From the NCBI GenBank assembly GCA_016296675.1, contig JAEDIV010000097.1, positions 1 through 10,020 on the forward strand: a stretch of 10,020 nt of DNA, in the 5' to 3' direction. Shown here one piece after another: positions 1 to 6,584 of the stretch. Under the pieces are notes generated by a model. That model was given only the letters and a program-made list of their open reading frames with translations. It did not search any database and had not been told where the DNA came from. The stretch is from Clostridia bacterium (GTDB taxonomy: Bacteria; Bacillota; Clostridia; Christensenellales; Aristaeellaceae). A program made the translations under genes and the position numbers. Position 1 is the stretch's first letter. Each line of letters starts with the position of its first letter.

Positions 1-936
1 GAAGTTCTCAACCGTCAGATCCCCGTCGTTGACTTTACCGCGGCCATCGAGCTCATCCTCGACACCGAAGGCAAAGCAGCCGGCGCGGTTCTTCAGAACA
101 TGGAAACCGGCGAAATCCTGATCGCGCGCGCCAAGACCGTCGTCATTGCAACCGGCGGCGCAGGACGCATGCACTATCAGGGCTTCCCCACCTCGAACCA
201 CTACGGCGCAACCGCCGACGGCTTGATTCTCGGCTACCGCGCAGGCGCGAAGCTTCTGTATCAGGATACGCTTCAGTACCATCCCACCGGCGTTGCCTTC
301 CCCGCGCAGATCTTCGGCGCGCTTGTTACCGAGAAGGTTCGCTCCATGGGCGCAAAGCTCATCAACTCTGAAGGCGAAGCCTATATTCATCCCCTCGAGA
401 CCCGTGACGTCAACGCCGCCGGCGTTATCCGCGAGTGCTCTACCAACGGCAAGGGCGTAGACACCGGCATGGGCAAGGCCGTATGGCTCGACACCCCCAT
501 GATCGACATGATCCACGGTAAAGGCACCATCGAAAAGCGCCTGCCCGCGATGCTCCGCATGTATCTTAAATACGGCATCGACATGCGCGAAGTTCCGATT
601 CTGATCTACCCCACCCTTCACTATCAGAACGGCGGCCTTGAAATCACGGCAGACGGTCAGACCACCCGCGTAAAGAACCTCTTTGTCGCCGGTGAAGCCG
701 TCGGAGGCATCCACGGACGCAACCGCCTGATGGGCAACAGCCTTCTCGATATCATCGTCTTCGGCCGCAATGCCGGTCAGCAGGCTTCCAAGGCTGCAAA
801 GGAAACCACCGTCAAGGAGCTCTCCCTTGAGCATGTAAAGAACTACGAAAACGAGCTCAAGAATGCCGGCATCAACAGCGATAAGTATTCTCCCAAACTT
901 CTCCCGAACTACGCAAAGGGACGCAAAGAGATATAA
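1..936 (+). CDS. FAD-dependent fumarate reductase/succinate dehydrogenase flavoprotein, C-terminal part
   Basis: The reading frame is open from base 1, so the gene starts upstream and the first 33 codons precede the first visible ATG (position 100). About 311 residues are present. Seen: an ATGGAGR segment ending the N-terminal FAD region, then YHPTG followed by a GALVTEK segment, ETRD with the arginine expected for substrate capping, PTLHYQNGG, and VAGEAVGGIHGRNRLMGNSL near the second FAD contact. These match the SdhA/FrdA/aspartate oxidase superfamily, which moves hydride between FAD and a C4 dicarboxylate or similar enoate. Only about 60 residues follow the last FAD motif, so the long helical C-terminal domain of classical SdhA is missing; this suits soluble clostridial relatives better than a membrane-bound complex II. 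Codon use (ATC, ACC, CTC, GGC) is strongly biased and GC-rich, which suggests high expression. The true substrate is not known. Confidence 0.9.
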   Translation, partial: EVLNRQIPVVDFTAAIELILDTEGKAAGAVLQNMETGEILIARAKTVVIATGGAGRMHYQGFPTSNHYGATADGLILGYRAGAKLLYQDTLQYHPTGVAFPAQIFGALVTEKVRSMGAKLINSEGEAYIHPLETRDVNAAGVIRECSTNGKGVDTGMGKAVWLDTPMIDMIHGKGTIEKRLPAMLRMYLKYGIDMREVPILIYPTLHYQNGGLEITADGQTTRVKNLFVAGEAVGGIHGRNRLMGNSLLDIIVFGRNAGQQASKAAKETTVKELSLEHVKNYENELKNAGINSDKYSPKLLPNYAKGRKEI

Positions 937-985
937 CTGCTTGAGGGAACGATTTCGGAAATCCTTTCCCCGAAATACGAATAGC

Positions 986-1150
986 GCTGTCTCAATAAAA
1001 GCATAAAACACGAAACTGGGACGGGAAACCCGTCCCCTACAACGGAAACACGATGGTTTCTTCCTGTAGGGGGCGGGTTTCCCGTCCCGTATTTCATGTT
1101 TATAAGAAGCATTTCGCTAAAAAGAAAATCCAAACTTGTTTTGAGACAGC
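986..1150. mobile_element. MITE-like non-coding element with terminal inverted repeats
   Basis: GCTGTCTCAA (986-995) is repeated exactly inverted as TTGAGACAGC (1141-1150); allowing mismatches the match extends to 14 of 16 bases. The 165-bp interior has no plausible gene and encloses a GC-rich hairpin. Short length, terminal inverted repeats and lack of coding capacity fit a miniature inverted-repeat element. I could not identify a clear target-site duplication in the flanks, so mobility is inferred. It sits between the convergent ends of the flavoprotein and deacetylase genes. Confidence 0.6.
1018..1088. repeat. Long GC-rich inverted repeat with nested palindromic arms
   Basis: The 23-base left arm (1018-1040) pairs with the right arm (1066-1088) with one mismatch, across a 25-base loop. 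The left arm is itself a perfect small hairpin: GGGACGGG, AAA, CCCGTCCC. The right arm is a slightly imperfect copy of the same. The RNA or single-stranded DNA can therefore form either one long stem or two short ones. Outside the arms, AAACACGAAA and TTTCATGTTT continue the symmetry with one mismatch. No T-tract follows directly, so it is not a textbook terminator, though it could stop transcription arriving from both convergent genes. Confidence 0.8.
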
Positions 1151-1183
1151 TTCTTTTTATACGATAATAAAACTGTATTCTTC

Positions 1184-1984
1184 TCAAAGATCAACAAGCT
1201 GTCCTGCCGGAATGCATACCGCTTCTCCATCGTTTACGCGAATCCAGCAGTCGCGTGCGTTCGGGTTGAATACAAAGGTATTGTCTGCTGAAAACTGCAG
1301 ACGCTCAAGATCATCCATCGCATCCATGAACTCAATATTGGTGCAATACCATATGTCTTCTTTGCCAGAGACAAGCTTACAGAAATTCTCCATCAGCTCC
1401 CAGTTGTTTTTGTCGTCGAACTCGTAGGAATGGCCCCAGACATACATAAGATACAGATACTGCTTTTTGAAAAGCCCGATAAACTCCTCGCCCAGCTCGA
1501 GCAGCCTCTGGTTGTGATGGCAGGTTGCCTGCCATCGGTAGGGATTTTCCGGAAGAGCAAAGTGTCCGCTTGAGCCGACAACTCTGCTGTATCGGATACC
1601 GCACATAGGAAGAAGCGCCTCGATATCCTTTGTGACCGAACCGTTCGGGTAACTAAGCCCCCTCACAGGATAGCCCGCAATGCCCTCAAGCGCGCGCCTG
1701 TCAGCCATTACTTCTTCCATCACATTCGTCATGGGACAGCGCGCAATGGTCGGATGGGTCGCGGTATGGCAGGAGATCTCATGCCCTTTATACAGATCCC
1801 TGATTTCTTCCGGCTGGACGCGATTTGGGTCGTGAAAAAGGCCGCTGTTGATATGGAACGTTCCCTTAATGCCGTATTGATTGAACATGGCGACAAGGCG
1901 GCGGTCCTGGATTTTTCCATCATCGTATGACATGGTGAGCGCCTTGTGCTTGCCGCCGGGATAACAGTAGTAAACCTTGTTCAT
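1184..1984 (-). CDS. Polysaccharide deacetylase family protein (NodB homology), cytoplasmic type
   Basis: I place the start at 1984 because an AGGAG lies 9 nt upstream; an in-frame extension up to 2071 is possible but has no good binding site. The 266-residue product carries the NodB signatures: SYDDG at 19-23 with the metal and base aspartates (21, 22), HTATH at 73-77 as the two metal histidines, SYPNG at 111-115, and WGH at 183-185 with the late catalytic histidine. Such enzymes remove N- or O-acetyl groups from carbohydrates using a divalent metal. There is no signal peptide or membrane segment, so it probably acts inside the cell, on a soluble or lipid-linked precursor rather than on mature wall. 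The last 50 or so residues after the barrel look like a small beta-rich tail. The gene is alone, 120 bp after the yolD-like stop. The substrate is unknown. Confidence 0.85.
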   Translation of the reverse strand: MNKVYYCYPGGKHKALTMSYDDGKIQDRRLVAMFNQYGIKGTFHINSGLFHDPNRVQPEEIRDLYKGHEISCHTATHPTIARCPMTNVMEEVMADRRALEGIAGYPVRGLSYPNGSVTKDIEALLPMCGIRYSRVVGSSGHFALPENPYRWQATCHHNQRLLELGEEFIGLFKKQYLYLMYVWGHSYEFDDKNNWELMENFCKLVSGKEDIWYCTNIEFMDAMDDLERLQFSADNTFVFNPNARDCWIRVNDGEAVCIPAGQLVDL

Positions 1985-2000
1985 ATCCTTCATCTCCTGC

Positions 2001-2013
2001 ATACAGACTGTAT
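2001..2013. promoter_or_regulatory. Perfect 6-1-6 palindrome ahead of the deacetylase gene
   Basis: ATACAGACTGTAT (2001-2013) is a perfect inverted repeat with a single central base, just upstream of the AGGAG of the deacetylase gene. Its place between promoter region and ribosome binding site would suit an operator or a small hairpin that hides the leader. No convincing -35/-10 pair was found in the 120 bp upstream, so the promoter stays unassigned. A second near-palindrome, ACACAAATTATGTGT, lies at 2066-2080. Function is inferred from position only. Confidence 0.35.
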
Positions 2014-2104
2014 CTGTTTTATTCTCGCTGCGTATCTTTATTTCCTGTCTTGAACGTACGCTTCTACACAAATTATGTGTATTTCGTTTAAACAGGTATT
2101 TTAT

Positions 2105-2527
2105 TTATGCGTCAGGCATTCTGAAAAGATCGCAATCGATATACAGAATATCGCAAAAGCCGATCGTTTCTCCGGATTCCATCAGGAGCTCCTGTTCGTA
2201 GTCTTTGATCTTCCTGATTTTTCCCTTCGCTATCAGATATCTGCCACCCCTCTTCTTTTCATCGGGCACAAAGAAGGACACGCATACTTCAGGCGTCTTT
2301 TCGATATTCTCCTTTAAAAACCGCAGTTTCTCACCAAGCTCCTTTTTCTCATCCTCCGAAAGAAGAACCCTCGAATCGGTAAGCCGCGCTTCTTCCTCGA
2401 TCGCTTCATCATATCCTGTCAGCGCTGCGAACGGCGAAAACTGACAGGCACGCTCACTCATGGGCATACGGGGATAGGCATTTGATTTCGGGTATTGAAG
2501 ATGGATGATATCCTTGTATCTTTCCAT
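2105..2527 (-). CDS. YolD-like protein, partner of the Y-family polymerase
   Basis: This 140-residue protein is recognised by the YolD-family core MSERACQFSPFAALTGYDEA at 23-42, in which the SER-A...F-PFAAL-GYDEAI pattern is characteristic. The rest is a charged helical stretch (about 50-75) and a beta-rich C-terminal half that ends in FRMPDA. YolD proteins are usually encoded directly with UvrX/YqjW-type Y-family polymerases in Bacillota; their molecular role is not established, and a UmuD-like accessory role has been suggested. Here the ATG follows the polymerase stop by 9 nt, and the GGAGAG binding site lies within or just after that TGA stop codon, so translation is probably coupled. Expression should follow the SOS promoter upstream of the polymerase. 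No clear terminator was seen after the gene. Confidence 0.85.
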   Translation of the reverse strand: MERYKDIIHLQYPKSNAYPRMPMSERACQFSPFAALTGYDEAIEEEARLTDSRVLLSEDEKKELGEKLRFLKENIEKTPEVCVSFFVPDEKKRGGRYLIAKGKIRKIKDYEQELLMESGETIGFCDILYIDCDLFRMPDA

Positions 2528-2536
2528 ATACTCTCC

Positions 2537-4033
2537 TCACGCTTTATGGCCGCCGATTTGCTGGTTTCTGTCCTTGGCTGTCGCGCCTTCCTGAAGATTC
2601 ATGCCTCTGAGGATTGCGTTTGCGCCAAACTTTCTTTTAATGTACAAAATCGCATGCTGGCGCTTTTTCTCCCTTTCCAGCACTTCATCCTCCTTTTCAT
2701 AATCCGTGAACATGTTCAGCTGTTCGCACTTTCCGCTTCCTTCGTCATCTTCCGAAAGCACATGGTTGGCGACAACGTACATGCGCCTGACCAAGAGGTT
2801 GTGGTCAACAATCCGGTCATACAAAGCAGAAATCGCTTCCAGAATCAGTTTGGCGGACGCTGTTCGGCGGGAAAGGTTGATGCTTCCGTGCGCAGATTTC
2901 GGGATTTTGCGGCCGTAGGGATCGGTTTCATAGGGGCCTTCGTACTTCTTTGCGCGGTCGGGATCCAGCGTGTTTTCGATATCATAGCCGACCGTCAATA
3001 CCATCTGGTCGCACGTGATGCGCTTATCCACCATTTCAAGCGCCAGCTGATCCGCCATTTCGCGCACGATAATCCGACCCTTGTCAAAATCATAGGGCTC
3101 CTCGAGCACCTGCCTTTGGCTGATGGAATGCGTTTCCGGCTTGTATGCCTTGATATCGGAAATCCTGCACGGCTCATATCCCCACGCATGATCAATCAAA
3201 AGCTCAGCATTTACGCCGAACGCATCATACAAAAGCTTTTCGTTGTAATAATCGCCGGCTTTTCCGATTGAACATCTTGCAACGTCCCCCATCGTGTAAA
3301 GGCCCATCTTTTCAAGTTTCCTGGTGTATCCGCGGCCTACGCGCCAGAAGTCCGTCAGCGGCCTGTGATTCCACAGAAGCATTCTGTAGCTCATCTTATC
3401 GAGCTCGGCAATCTTAGCTCCGCTTTCGTTTGCCGGAATATGCTTGGCAACGATATCCATGGCTACCTTTGCGAGGTACAGATTTGTTCCGATGCCGACT
3501 GTTGCCGTAATCCCGGTTTCATTCAATACTTCATTTACGATTTTTTCAGCAAGGGCTTTGGGCGTGGTTTTATAGGTTTTGAGATAATCCGTTACATCCA
3601 TGAACACTTCATCGATGGAATAAACATGGATATCCTCCGGCGAAACAAAGCGCGAATAGATGGAAAATATCCGGGTGGAATACCGCATATACAGCGCCAT
3701 TCTCGGCTTGGCAATCAGAAAATCAATTTCAAGAGAAGGATCATTCGACAGCATACGGCCGCTGACGGATTTCCCTTTGAACGTGCCCTCCGGCGCATCC
3801 TTGAGTCTTTGCCTGTTGGCTTGCCTGACTTTTTGAATCACTTCAAAAAGCCTCGGCCTGCCGGGAACACTGTATTTCTTCAGGCTCGGGGAAACCGCAA
3901 GGCCAATGGTTTTCTCAGTTCTGGATTCGTCCGCAACCACAAGACAGGTGTCCAGGGGATCCAGTCCCCGCTCGATGCATTCCACGGAGGCATAAAAGGA
4001 TTTAAGGTCGATCGCAATATAGCTTCTTTCCAT
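2537..4033 (-). CDS. Y-family translesion DNA polymerase (UmuC/DinB/UvrX type)
   Basis: The 498-residue product starts with IAIDLKSFYASVE, the Y-family N-terminus: Asp9 is the first catalytic acid and Tyr14 sits at the steric-gate position. YSIDEVFMDVT gives Asp141 and Glu142, the second metal-binding pair, and TATVGIGTNLYLAKVAMD (177-194) is the conserved palm motif. Residues about 70-115 form an insertion typical of the clostridial UvrX-like group, explaining the extra length over Pol IV (about 350-420). Near the C-terminus QLNMF (438-442) fits the beta-clamp binding motif QLxLF. Such enzymes copy past DNA lesions with low fidelity. The start at 4033 has AAGGAGG 10 nt upstream. It leads a two-gene operon with a YolD-like protein, and its promoter carries a LexA box, so induction by DNA damage is expected. 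All catalytic residues are present. Confidence 0.93.
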   Translation of the reverse strand: MERSYIAIDLKSFYASVECIERGLDPLDTCLVVADESRTEKTIGLAVSPSLKKYSVPGRPRLFEVIQKVRQANRQRLKDAPEGTFKGKSVSGRMLSNDPSLEIDFLIAKPRMALYMRYSTRIFSIYSRFVSPEDIHVYSIDEVFMDVTDYLKTYKTTPKALAEKIVNEVLNETGITATVGIGTNLYLAKVAMDIVAKHIPANESGAKIAELDKMSYRMLLWNHRPLTDFWRVGRGYTRKLEKMGLYTMGDVARCSIGKAGDYYNEKLLYDAFGVNAELLIDHAWGYEPCRISDIKAYKPETHSISQRQVLEEPYDFDKGRIIVREMADQLALEMVDKRITCDQMVLTVGYDIENTLDPDRAKKYEGPYETDPYGRKIPKSAHGSINLSRRTASAKLILEAISALYDRIVDHNLLVRRMYVVANHVLSEDDEGSGKCEQLNMFTDYEKEDEVLEREKKRQHAILYIKRKFGANAILRGMNLQEGATAKDRNQQIGGHKA

Positions 4034-4067
4034 CTTTTCTTTGCCTCCTTCTCATTCATGCATATAC

Positions 4068-4096
4068 ATTTTATCGGATTCATCTCGCTTTGTCAA
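4068..4096 (-). promoter_or_regulatory. SigA-type promoter of the polymerase/yolD operon
   Basis: On the minus strand TTGACA (4096-4091) and TAAAAT (4073-4068) are separated by exactly 17 bp. The -35 is a perfect consensus and the -10 has one mismatch. It lies 35 bp before the polymerase start and overlaps the LexA box by two bases. Confidence 0.85.
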
Positions 4097-4106
4097 ACAT
4101 ATGTTC
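4095..4106 (-). promoter_or_regulatory. LexA (SOS) box overlapping the -35 element
   Basis: Read on the minus strand the site is GAACATATGTTT, one base from the Bacillota LexA (DinR) core GAAC-N4-GTTC. It shares its last two bases with the TTGACA of the polymerase promoter, so LexA binding there should block RNA polymerase. Its place directly before a translesion polymerase supports the call. Confidence 0.85.
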
Positions 4107-4145
4107 TGTTAAGCTTAGCCTCTCTCTCATTTTCCGGTACCAACA

Positions 4146-4218
4146 GTTACATCATCTTTCTCATGTAACCATTCTTTACCCGATGGAATTACGGTTATAT
4201 CGTCATCATCATGTAACC
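4146..4218. repeat. Two copies of a 25-bp imperfect palindrome, operator-like
   Basis: The first copy has GTTACAT (4146-4152) and ATGTAAC (4163-4169) around a 10-base spacer. The second has GGTTATAT (4193-4200) and ATGTAACC (4211-4218), also with a 10-base spacer. Aligned, the copies match at 20 of 25 positions and lie 48 bp centre to centre. They occupy the gap between the divergent SOS operon and the FliB-like gene, upstream of both promoters. The even spacing suggests a tandem protein binding site. The protein is unknown and no adjacent regulator gene is present. Confidence 0.5.
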
Positions 4219-4292
4219 GTCATCCATTTTCATCCTTTTTCCTTTCACGAAAAACATTTTTCTTTCTAAGAACACTCCACTTATCCGTTTTA

Positions 4293-4301
4293 TGGTATAA
4301 T
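4293..4301 (+). promoter_or_regulatory. Extended -10 promoter of the FliB-like gene
   Basis: TGG followed by TATAAT (4296-4301) forms an extended -10 element 41 bp before the start codon. No good -35 lies 16-18 bp upstream, which is tolerable for an extended -10 promoter. A GGAAG at 4327-4331 is the likely ribosome binding site, 11 nt before the ATG. Confidence 0.6.
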
Positions 4302-4342
4302 GAATGCATGCTGATTCTCTCTGAAAGGAAGCCTTCCACATT

Positions 4343-5284
4343 ATGAAAATCCTTTCTCCCTCCTATTATCCGCTTTTTTCCTGCATCGCAGGAAAATGCC
4401 GCCATTCCTGCTGCATCGGCTGGGAAATCGGAATCGACGAAGAAAGCTATGAAAGATTCCGCCTTATCGACGGCGGAAGCGGAAAGGTTCTTGACAAAAT
4501 CCATTTTTCGAATGGAACGCATCAGTTCAAAACAGATGAAAACGGCAGATGCGCATTTTTAAATAAAGACGGGCTCTGCGATCTTATTTTGAACTATGGA
4601 GAAGCTGTTCTTTGTCCGATCTGCGCCGATCATCCCCGTTTCCGCTCGTTCTTCTCATCGTTTACCGAAATCGGGCTTGGACTTTCCTGCGAAGCGGCGG
4701 CAAAAATCATTCTTGAAAACAAAGATCCGTTTACTCTTCTTCCTCTGCCCGGCGACGGACAGGAAATCTCTTTAACCGAAGATGAAAGAGAGCTTCTTTC
4801 CGTAAGAAATGAGCTGATCGGACTTCTGGAAGATCAATCCGCGCCAATCGAAAGCAGAATCCGCGCGTTGTTTGACGCGTGCGAAGCCGATGCAGACGCG
4901 CTTTCCTTTGACGAAGTGACCGAATTTCTTCTGTCGCTTGAACGGCTTGACAAGGACTGGGGCGATCTTCTTTCCGATCTCAAAGGCGTTTCTCGCGCGC
5001 AGATACCAGATGATCTTTCATTGCCGCTTCAGAATATGTGCATCTATTTTGTATACCGCCATATGCCTTTGGCGCTGGACAAGGGCGATCTTCTGAGCGC
5101 GATGCTGCTGTGCGCGTTTTTATGTTATCTGTCTCTGGAACTTGTTTCACGGTTCCTTATGAAACACGGATCTGTTTCATCCGAAGACATGATCTCAATC
5201 GCGCGCCTTCTTTCCGGCGAACTTGAATACAGCGATGAAAACCTGTATCTGATTATGGACAAAATGCTGGATATTTTCGAATAA
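4343..5284 (+). CDS. fliB: FliB-family cysteine-cluster protein (flagellin lysine-N-methylase-like)
   Basis: The 313-residue product begins with a dense cysteine block: Cys14, Cys19, Cys23 and Cys24 (in GKCRHSCCIGWEI), then Cys70, Cys79, Cys91 and Cys94 (CPICADHPRF), and Cys116 in GLSCEAA. This is the pattern of the FliB/YkgJ (CxxCxxCC) family, thought to bind a metal or iron-sulfur cluster. Salmonella FliB methylates flagellin lysines, but no flagellar gene is in this window and many clostridial homologues occur away from flagella, so the target here is open. It is shorter than many FliB proteins, with a helical C-terminal half that has no motif I recognise. It is transcribed alone from an extended -10 promoter and ends at a bidirectional terminator. 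Family membership is strong; the methylase activity is only inferred. Confidence 0.75.
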   Translation: MKILSPSYYPLFSCIAGKCRHSCCIGWEIGIDEESYERFRLIDGGSGKVLDKIHFSNGTHQFKTDENGRCAFLNKDGLCDLILNYGEAVLCPICADHPRFRSFFSSFTEIGLGLSCEAAAKIILENKDPFTLLPLPGDGQEISLTEDERELLSVRNELIGLLEDQSAPIESRIRALFDACEADADALSFDEVTEFLLSLERLDKDWGDLLSDLKGVSRAQIPDDLSLPLQNMCIYFVYRHMPLALDKGDLLSAMLLCAFLCYLSLELVSRFLMKHGSVSSEDMISIARLLSGELEYSDENLYLIMDKMLDIFE

Positions 5285-5285
5285 A

Positions 5286-5329
5286 AAAAAGCGAAGGGCT
5301 TGCAACAAACGGCAATTCCTTCGCTTTTT
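5286..5329. terminator. Bidirectional intrinsic terminator
   Basis: AAAAAGCGAAGG (5286-5297) pairs perfectly with CCTTCGCTTTTT (5318-5329), with an inner TTGC/GCAA pairing in the 20-base loop. The A-tract on one side and T-tract on the other give a U-tail in both directions. It serves the convergent FliB-like gene (stop 2 bp before) and the CLC gene (stop 9 bp away). Confidence 0.9.
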
Positions 5330-5337
5330 CCATACAT

Positions 5338-6570
5338 TTATTCTTCGTGTCCCAGCTGCGGCTCTGTGAACAGCTGTGCATGATACAGGCTGAAATGCCC
5401 GGAGAGCATGAACGCTACCGCCGCGGCAATGCCGAAAAGCGGCAGATACTCGGCGCCGAAAAGCTCCACAGACATGATAATTGCGGCAATGGGCGCATTC
5501 GTGATGCCCGAGAACATGCCAATCAGGCCGAGCGCCGCGCCGAGCGCCGGAGGCATACCGATAAGACCCGCAAGCGTGCATCCCATGGTCGCGCCGACAA
5601 AGAACGACGGAACGATTTCGCCGCCCTTAAATCCGCAGCTGAGCGTAATCATGGTAAACAGTGTTTTTACAAGGAACGCCCACGGAACCGCTTTTCCGTT
5701 AAGCGCGTCAAAAATCACGTGCATACCGCCGCCGTTGTAATCGCGTGTTCTCAAAACAAGCGAAAGCGCAACAATGACCAAACCTCCGGATACAACTCTC
5801 AGATAGTCGTTTTTGATCAGTTTCTTCATATACTTGCCGCCAACATGCATGCAGACGCAAAAGACGATCGCCATGATCGCGCAGGCTACGCCGATTCCAG
5901 CCGCCTCAAGATAGGAAACTGTGCCGACCGACTGAAGACCGCTTGCAAGATTCCACGGCTCCTCAGGCGCGCCCACAAGCTTTGCAAAAAGTGAAGCCGT
6001 AACGGACGATGCAAAGCACGGAAGAAACGCTCTGGAATTTATACGCCCGACCTCGATGATCTCAAGCACAAAAATCGCCGCCGTAACGGGCGTTCCGAAA
6101 AGCGCAGAAAACAGGGCAGCCATGCCGCACAGTTCAAAAATACGCCTGGAATCGGATTTCGGATGCGTAAGATCGCCGACCGCTGCGCCAATGGCTCCGC
6201 CCAATTGCAGCGCCGCGCCTTCTCTTCCCGCTGAACCGCCGAAAAGATGCGTAATCGCCGTGGACAAAAAGATTGCAGGCGCCATCAAAAATGGAACACG
6301 TTCCTGCGTGCGCACGGTTTTGATGATTTCATCCGTTCCAATGGAGAGCGGCAGTTTCATTGCCCGATAGAGAAATGCAATTACCAGACCGCCCGCCGGC
6401 AAAAACCATATGAGATAATCATTGTGCGTACGAATGTGCGTTGCTTTTTCGATGCAAATGGCAAAAAATGCGCCGATGACGCCCAAGAGCGCACCGATCA
6501 GAATGCCCGTGAGCATCCATCTAACAAACGCCCACAAATACAATAAAGATGCGTGTATTGATCGTTTCAT
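5338..6570 (-). CDS. CLC-family anion channel/antiporter, resembling the fluoride (CLC-F) branch
   Basis: The protein has about 410 residues and roughly ten or more hydrophobic helices, the usual size for a bacterial CLC without CBS domains. GGSAGREGAALQ gives the gating glutamate Glu117, MAALFSALFGTPVTAAIF matches the central selectivity region, and GFKGGEIVPSFFVGA (314-328) replaces the usual GGxFxP loop. The normal GSGIP motif is missing; GTDEI (78-82) occupies its place. GTDEI, THLFGGSAGREG and GGEIVP together recall the CLC-F fluoride/proton antiporters, but I cannot verify this without alignment. I choose ATG 6570 with AAGGG 7 nt upstream; a GTG directly before it is possible. The start follows the peptidase stop by 14 nt, so the two genes form one operon. 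No CBS domain and no fluoride riboswitch were seen. Confidence 0.88.
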   Translation of the reverse strand: MKRSIHASLLYLWAFVRWMLTGILIGALLGVIGAFFAICIEKATHIRTHNDYLIWFLPAGGLVIAFLYRAMKLPLSIGTDEIIKTVRTQERVPFLMAPAIFLSTAITHLFGGSAGREGAALQLGGAIGAAVGDLTHPKSDSRRIFELCGMAALFSALFGTPVTAAIFVLEIIEVGRINSRAFLPCFASSVTASLFAKLVGAPEEPWNLASGLQSVGTVSYLEAAGIGVACAIMAIVFCVCMHVGGKYMKKLIKNDYLRVVSGGLVIVALSLVLRTRDYNGGGMHVIFDALNGKAVPWAFLVKTLFTMITLSCGFKGGEIVPSFFVGATMGCTLAGLIGMPPALGAALGLIGMFSGITNAPIAAIIMSVELFGAEYLPLFGIAAAVAFMLSGHFSLYHAQLFTEPQLGHEE

Positions 6571-6584
6571 CACAAAACCCTTCT

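Noticed and set aside
952..976. Hairpin ATTTCGG...CCGAAAT after the flavoprotein gene as its terminator
   Set aside because: The stem is only 7 bp with an 11-base loop and no T-tract follows; it cannot be called a terminator with confidence.
2053..2064. GAACGTACGCTT near the deacetylase gene as a LexA box
   Set aside because: The second half-site GCTT has two mismatches to GTTC, so it does not reach the pattern.
2706..2717. TGAACATGTTCA inside the polymerase gene as a second LexA box
   Set aside because: The GAAC and GTTC halves are separated by two bases rather than four, and the site is deep within coding sequence.
2495..3271. Long plus-strand open frame of 258 codons opposite the polymerase gene
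   Set aside because: It is antisense to a clearly coding gene with full catalytic motifs, has no ribosome binding site of note, and its product shows no recognisable domain.
3365..4168. Plus-strand open frame of 267 codons opposite the polymerase N-terminus
   Set aside because: It is a shadow of the minus-strand coding frame and runs through the polymerase promoter and LexA box.
5347..5994. Plus-strand open frame of 215 codons opposite the CLC gene
   Set aside because: Its product is rich in Arg, His and Asn as expected from antisense reading of a membrane protein, and it has no promoter or domain.
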